Positions 60,041 to 64,000 of a stretch of DNA of 64,000 nt are shown piece after piece (the first letter of the stretch is position 1; each line of letters begins with the position of its first letter). The notes under the pieces were generated by a model that saw nothing but the letters and a program-made list of their open reading frames with translations, was not told the DNA's origin and ran no database searches. Origin of the DNA: Marinifilum breve (GTDB lineage Bacteria > Bacteroidota > Bacteroidia > Bacteroidales > Marinifilaceae). The position numbers were made by a program, and so were the translations under genes. Location of the stretch: NCBI RefSeq assembly GCF_003202155.1, contig NZ_QFLI01000003.1:124001-188000 (forward strand), in the 5' to 3' direction.

Positions 60041-61978
60041 TTAATCCTTCACCACCCTAAATTCAGTTCGTCGGTTCAAGGCCTTGCCTTCTTCAGTATT
60101 GTTGTTGGCTATTGCCTTGCTCGATCCAAATCCTTTGTACAGCAAGCGATCCTTTTCAATTCCTTTGGCAATTAGGTAATCGCACACAGCTTTTGCTCTG
60201 TTTTCCGATAAGCTCAGGTTGTGTTCTTCCGATCCGGTATTGTCGGTATGTCCCGATATCTCAACAATCAAATCCTGGTTCTGATTCATCAGCTTGTACA
60301 GGATAGACAATTCGCTCTCCGATTTTGGCAGAATTTCCCATGAATCGGTATCAAAAAACACATTTCGAAGTACAATTTCGCTTCCTGTAACCAGTTTCTG
60401 AAGACCAATATTTAATTCTTGCGGTTGATTCTTTTCCTGATTTTCTAACAGCGAAAAATGATCCGAATAATACAAATATCCCTCGCTCTCGGCGGCAAAC
60501 AAATACTCTTTCCCTGCAGGCAAGCACACCAAGTATTTCCCATTTACCCGATCCGAATGAATTCGCCCAAGCGTATCTTTCGAACTCAAATCGATCAATT
60601 GCAAAGAAGCATACAAGTTTTCCTTTGTATCCACATCGTATATCTTGCCTTTCAGCCACGAAACCATTGGCGGTTGATGCTCCTTGGGCAAATCAAACAC
60701 AAAAATATCCTTTCCTTTTCCTTCCAACCTGTTCGATGCAAAGTAAGCCTTATCGCTTTTTGCATTGATTACCAATCCCAATTCCTCGCCATGCGTATTA
60801 ATCGGATACCCCAGGTTTTCTGGCTCCGACCACTTCCCATCTTCTTGCTGCATTAGCTTAAACAAGTCGTAAGATCCCATGCCCGGCAGTCCATCCGAAG
60901 CAATCACCAAATACTGGTTGCTGGCATGAATAAAAGGCGACATCTCATTGTTTGCCGTATTAAAGTTCATATTTTCAGGTTTCGACCACCTTTGTCTGCC
61001 ATCGGCTAAGTTCTCCATCAATTCCGATCGCCAAATGTCCATCTTCCCTTTTCCGCTTTTGCGATTGCTCACAAAATAAAGCACTCTCCCATCGGCCGAA
61101 ATACTTGGTTGCGCCTCCCATGCTGCCGAGTTTATGGTCGGTCCTAAATTTCGAGGCTTCGACCACCTGTCTCCCTCTCGAACCGAATAGTACAGGTCGC
61201 ACCTGCCTAATCCATCCTTTCTGCCACATGCAGTAAAATACATGAATCTTCCATCCGCCGTTATGGATTGTGCCCCTTCGTTGCTTGTGGTATTAATAAT
61301 TTCCGATAATCCTTTTGCTGGTCTCCATGCTTCTTCCTCCTTTAAGGATATCCAAAAATCCTCTTGCAGCTCCAATTTTACTTGCGTAGATTTTTCGGCC
61401 GGACTCAATCGGGTAAACACCAACACTTCCTCATCGGCAGTTAAGCTAGGCCAGTATTCATCGTACTTGGTATTGATTGCATCCCCAATATTTATAGGTT
61501 TAAAATCCACTGGATTGGCAATCATGTTCATCGCAAAATCACAATTCTTAATCCGCTTTTGCGCCTTCGCCTTATTCCTCGATGAGATTTTTGAGAAGGA
61601 CAGAAAGTCTTGAAACTTGTCTTTGGCCTTTTGATACTCTCCTTGCTTTAGGTATGCATTCCCCAGGTTAAAATGCACTCGTGGAAAATAAGATCCATCT
61701 ATTGCTATTGCTTTCTGATAAGCTTCAATTTCAGCCTTACTGTCCTTTAGCGTATAATACACATCTGCCTGAAAAAGATAAGCCTCAATAAACTTGTCGT
61801 TCACCTCTAATGCCTTGCTTAAACTTTCCAAAGTTTTCTGATTATCCCTGTTTCGATAATACTGCCCGGCCTCTTCGTAAAAGTGTATTGCCCTGCGAGA
61901 TTTGATACTGTATTTCTTCTGCGCAAAAGAAACATTCACCATCAAAATCACCAGAAAAAATATTGTGCTCTTTTTCAT
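60041..61978 (-). CDS. OmpA-family protein with TPR and PD40 repeats (PorE-like)
   Basis: 645 residues: signal peptide (1-20), TPR repeats (about 27-140), WD40-like PD40 repeats (about 165-425, with YWPSLTADEEVLVFTR, GRFMYFTACG and VLYFVSNRKSGKGKMD), a carboxypeptidase-regulatory-like domain (about 435-520), and an OmpA peptidoglycan-binding domain (about 535-645, SGHTDNTGSEEHNLSLSENRA). This order is that of PorE, which ties the type IX secretion machine to peptidoglycan. No other T9SS gene is near, so a role outside T9SS is possible. Confidence 0.9.
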   Translation of the reverse strand: MKKSTIFFLVILMVNVSFAQKKYSIKSRRAIHFYEEAGQYYRNRDNQKTLESLSKALEVNDKFIEAYLFQADVYYTLKDSKAEIEAYQKAIAIDGSYFPRVHFNLGNAYLKQGEYQKAKDKFQDFLSFSKISSRNKAKAQKRIKNCDFAMNMIANPVDFKPINIGDAINTKYDEYWPSLTADEEVLVFTRLSPAEKSTQVKLELQEDFWISLKEEEAWRPAKGLSEIINTTSNEGAQSITADGRFMYFTACGRKDGLGRCDLYYSVREGDRWSKPRNLGPTINSAAWEAQPSISADGRVLYFVSNRKSGKGKMDIWRSELMENLADGRQRWSKPENMNFNTANNEMSPFIHASNQYLVIASDGLPGMGSYDLFKLMQQEDGKWSEPENLGYPINTHGEELGLVINAKSDKAYFASNRLEGKGKDIFVFDLPKEHQPPMVSWLKGKIYDVDTKENLYASLQLIDLSSKDTLGRIHSDRVNGKYLVCLPAGKEYLFAAESEGYLYYSDHFSLLENQEKNQPQELNIGLQKLVTGSEIVLRNVFFDTDSWEILPKSESELSILYKLMNQNQDLIVEISGHTDNTGSEEHNLSLSENRAKAVCDYLIAKGIEKDRLLYKGFGSSKAIANNNTEEGKALNRRTEFRVVKD

Positions 61979-62035
61979 CTTTCTATAATGTCACATTTGT
62001 TATTAAACCTACTGTACCATTCAGTCCTGCTATTC

Positions 62036-62225
62036 GGGCATTGGAAGGACAAGCTGCTTATACGAAGAAAAGTTTTAGTAAGACGGGGAAGCTGAGAACT
62101 TGTTCGAAGATCACCCCGCCGCACTTAAAGTTTTCGAGTATATGTAGTTTGGGCTTACGCGCCCTAGATTCTTTGCTTCCTTTCTCATCAATGGAGAAAG
62201 GAAGAGCCCCTGCGGCTAGAGCAGA
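62036..62225. repeat. Dispersed structured element, copy C
   Basis: Third copy of the element at 35840 and 57369. The hairpin is cttcctttctc/gagaaaggaag (62176-62204, loop atcaatg). The outer stem has one G-G mismatch. It fills the gap upstream of the PorE-like gene and downstream of the nuclease gene. Confidence 0.88.
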
Positions 62226-62235
62226 AAAATCATTC

Positions 62236-64000
62236 CTATCTATGACAAATCTCCGCATACAAACAAGTCCTACATGCATCCTGATTTTCCACTTGTGTAA
62301 ATGGAACCTTCGGATCAAATATCTCCTCGAACATTTCCTGCAGAGCCTTGGTAAATTCTTCCTTGTATACTCTGTAATCATCAACTGGTTCCGGTTTGGC
62401 ACGCCCTTCTTTTCGGGCCAACATGCAAGCAAACTTGTTATTAAAGAACTCTTTTAGACTATACACTCCAGGCGAAATTGCCTCTGCAGCTTTTGTTTTG
62501 TCCTCGTAAAACAAGCAGTACAACAAAGTTTGAAAAGCTGCCTTGTTTCTGTTCTTGCCCTCTTTTTCGAATAAGGATTCTATGTCCTTAAAGAACAAAT
62601 CTGCCTTACCCGTTTTGTAATCCAGGATTCGAATGGTATCATTTGCTCGATCAACACGGTCAATCAATCCCTTAATATTTACCTTTCGGTTTCCCGATAT
62701 CGGAATCTGAATTCTATATTCATCCTCCAATGATAGGATTTGGAAAGGAGCAAACTGCTGATCCAATACCAATATCCTATCGATATACTTTTTCAGGATA
62801 TCAAATATCAACAAGTTCCTTCCTGATATCTGAACCTCTTTATCTTTGGGCGTTTTAAAATAAGTATCGCGAAAAGCGGTCTTCAGTTTCGCTTCAATCA
62901 AGTCTTTGTCTTTCCTGATGATTTCCAGATCTTCCCTTTCCAATGTTTTGCCAACAAATGGTTTGTAAAGATCTTCCAGCGTATTGTGAAACAGGTTCCC
63001 AAATGTTGGCGGATCAATCTCTTCCAACACCTGATCGGGTTCTTTTAATCCTGCAATGTATTTAAAGTAAAAACTTAACGGACAAGCCAGATAAGTATTC
63101 AATGCCGAAGGAGAAAAACTCCTGAATTGATCACCGCAATACTCTGCCAAGCAATTTAGAATTCGCTCATTCTTCTCAACGCTTATGGGTTTGGCCTCCT
63201 TTAACGAAATATCATACCCTGGACTCGATTCCTCAATATCAAAATCCGATTCATATTTCAGTTGATACAAAAATCGACTCATCTCCCCTGTCCTGATTCC
63301 ATCGCTTTGGGTGCTGTACAGCAATTTGATGTCGTCTGCTCGCTGTATCAATCTGTAAAAATAGTAGGCAAAAATCGCATCCTGATGATCAATGGTTGGC
63401 ATGCCAAATCCCTTTCTCAGGTGATATGGAATGAATGAGTTTGCGGTTCCTGTTTTTGGCAGTTTCCCTTCGTTCATCGATAGAACCACCAACTTTTTAA
63501 AATCGAGCAAACGCGTTTCCAAAATCCCCATTACCTGCAATCCCGCCAAAGGTTCTCCTTCAAACGGAATGCTCAAAGTTTGAATCATTTTCTCCAAAAT
63601 CTTATAGAAAGTATCTTGCTTTACCTCTATTTCATGCTGATCCAACAATGCTTTCAATCGCTTAATTGCCAAAAACAGGTGGTAAATGTACTCCTGTTCA
63701 ATCTTGTCGACCAATGATTTTTCTTCCTCTTTGGTTTCCAATCTTTGGTAAACATTCTGCAGCAAATTCAATAGGTACATGGCAAACTGATTCACATCCT
63801 TTACTGGTGTAAACAGCTTTTCGATTACCTCATCGCCTGTTAAAAGCTTTTGCGGAACCTTTATTTTGTTGGTAGTAAGAATATTTTGGGTAAGCTCATG
63901 AGCCAATTCAGGATTTACTGAATTCAAATACTGATGATTCAGCAATGCCAACACCTCTTTATGATGGAATTCTACCTCGCCGCCAATCTTTCGCGAACTT
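62236..64000 (-). CDS. PD-(D/E)XK nuclease, AddB-like, 5' end cut by window edge
   Basis: 588 residues are visible and the frame stays open to base 64000, so the N-terminus lies outside; an internal GTG at 63954 is not the start. FSPSALNTYLACPLSFYFKY is the start of the nuclease domain, RILDYKTGKADLF holds the D..K catalytic motif, and the end QDACRTCLYAEICHR supplies CxxCx5C; with the Cys in LACPLSF this is the iron-sulphur cluster set of AddB-type nucleases. The full protein is probably a RecB/AddB-like helicase-nuclease in double-strand break repair. AddA is not visible. Confidence 0.9.
   Translation of the reverse strand, partial: SSRKIGGEVEFHHKEVLALLNHQYLNSVNPELAHELTQNILTTNKIKVPQKLLTGDEVIEKLFTPVKDVNQFAMYLLNLLQNVYQRLETKEEEKSLVDKIEQEYIYHLFLAIKRLKALLDQHEIEVKQDTFYKILEKMIQTLSIPFEGEPLAGLQVMGILETRLLDFKKLVVLSMNEGKLPKTGTANSFIPYHLRKGFGMPTIDHQDAIFAYYFYRLIQRADDIKLLYSTQSDGIRTGEMSRFLYQLKYESDFDIEESSPGYDISLKEAKPISVEKNERILNCLAEYCGDQFRSFSPSALNTYLACPLSFYFKYIAGLKEPDQVLEEIDPPTFGNLFHNTLEDLYKPFVGKTLEREDLEIIRKDKDLIEAKLKTAFRDTYFKTPKDKEVQISGRNLLIFDILKKYIDRILVLDQQFAPFQILSLEDEYRIQIPISGNRKVNIKGLIDRVDRANDTIRILDYKTGKADLFFKDIESLFEKEGKNRNKAAFQTLLYCLFYEDKTKAAEAISPGVYSLKEFFNNKFACMLARKEGRAKPEPVDDYRVYKEEFTKALQEMFEEIFDPKVPFTQVENQDACRTCLYAEICHR

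Noticed and set aside
1-64000. tRNA, rRNA, CRISPR array, phage or insertion sequence
   Set aside because: No cloverleaf, rRNA block, regular spacer array, or transposase, integrase or capsid frame was recognised on either strand.

Overview
The window is a low-GC chromosome segment of a Bacteroidota bacterium. The evidence is direct: promoters of the Bacteroidetes type (TTTG, about 19 bp, TAnnTTTG), a PorE-like OmpA/TPR/PD40 protein, DUF3078 and DUF4197 proteins, TonB C-terminal domains and SPII/SPI-type exported proteins without Shine-Dalgarno dominance. A marine Marinilabiliales-like organism is my best guess, but that placement is inference. No tRNA, rRNA, CRISPR array, prophage or intact insertion sequence was seen. 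Both edges cut a gene: lpxB at the left and an AddB-like PD-(D/E)XK nuclease at the right.

Layout. 1-6.6 kb: an envelope/housekeeping block (lpxB, a small membrane protein and surE on the minus strand; pheT and a PrsW-like protease on plus; a YihY/BrkB protein on minus). 6.6-11.4 kb: minus-strand genes for exported proteins, two of which share the same promoter plus signal-peptide DNA. 11.5-12 kb: a 21-bp minisatellite. 12-14.6 kb: small unknown proteins. 14.8-17.9 kb: an arsenic-type operon (ArsR, small thioredoxin, thioredoxin-fold lipoprotein, ArsG-family permease, ArsP-type permease) under a clear ArsR operator. 18-29 kb: mixed genes including pfkA, a macro-domain protein, a DUF3078 protein, tryptophanase with a long leader that contains a 26-codon reading frame, and two cold-shock-domain genes. 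29.9-35.6 kb: five same-strand genes (KamA-family radical SAM enzyme, CoA-transferase A and B, class III aminotransferase, PcaF-like thiolase). 35.6-44.4 kb: an accessory stretch of small, mostly unrecognised genes with dispersed repeats, a minisatellite, a pseudogene and an orphan SMI1/KNR4 protein. 44.4-58.7 kb: serine hydrolase, regulators, SDR/LysR pair, 2-hydroxyacid dehydrogenase, coaX, CYTH protein, a GH3-serine hydrolase fusion and a cysteine desulfurase. 58.7-64 kb: small membrane protein, 41-bp minisatellite, PorE-like protein and the nuclease.

How genes work together. The most interesting unit is 29.9-35.6 kb. The enzymes can be written as one route: amino-group shift from alpha to beta carbon, transamination to a 3-oxo acid, CoA activation, and thiolytic cleavage. 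The CoA-transferase and thiolase most resemble the beta-ketoadipate pathway enzymes PcaI, PcaJ and PcaF, and the aminomutase has lost both aspartates that hold the lysine side chain, with Arg at one place. This suggests an acidic substrate such as 2-aminoadipate leading to succinyl-CoA and acetyl-CoA; this is a hypothesis.

Two further layers are not explained by gene annotation. First, a roughly 190-bp element occurs three times (35.84, 57.37 and 62.04 kb) with hairpin stems that change by compensating substitutions. Second, four unrelated genes share a promoter with an exact 19-bp spacer and an invariant 10-bp spacer sequence, and three of these four promoters sit just downstream of a minisatellite whose repeat unit differs each time.
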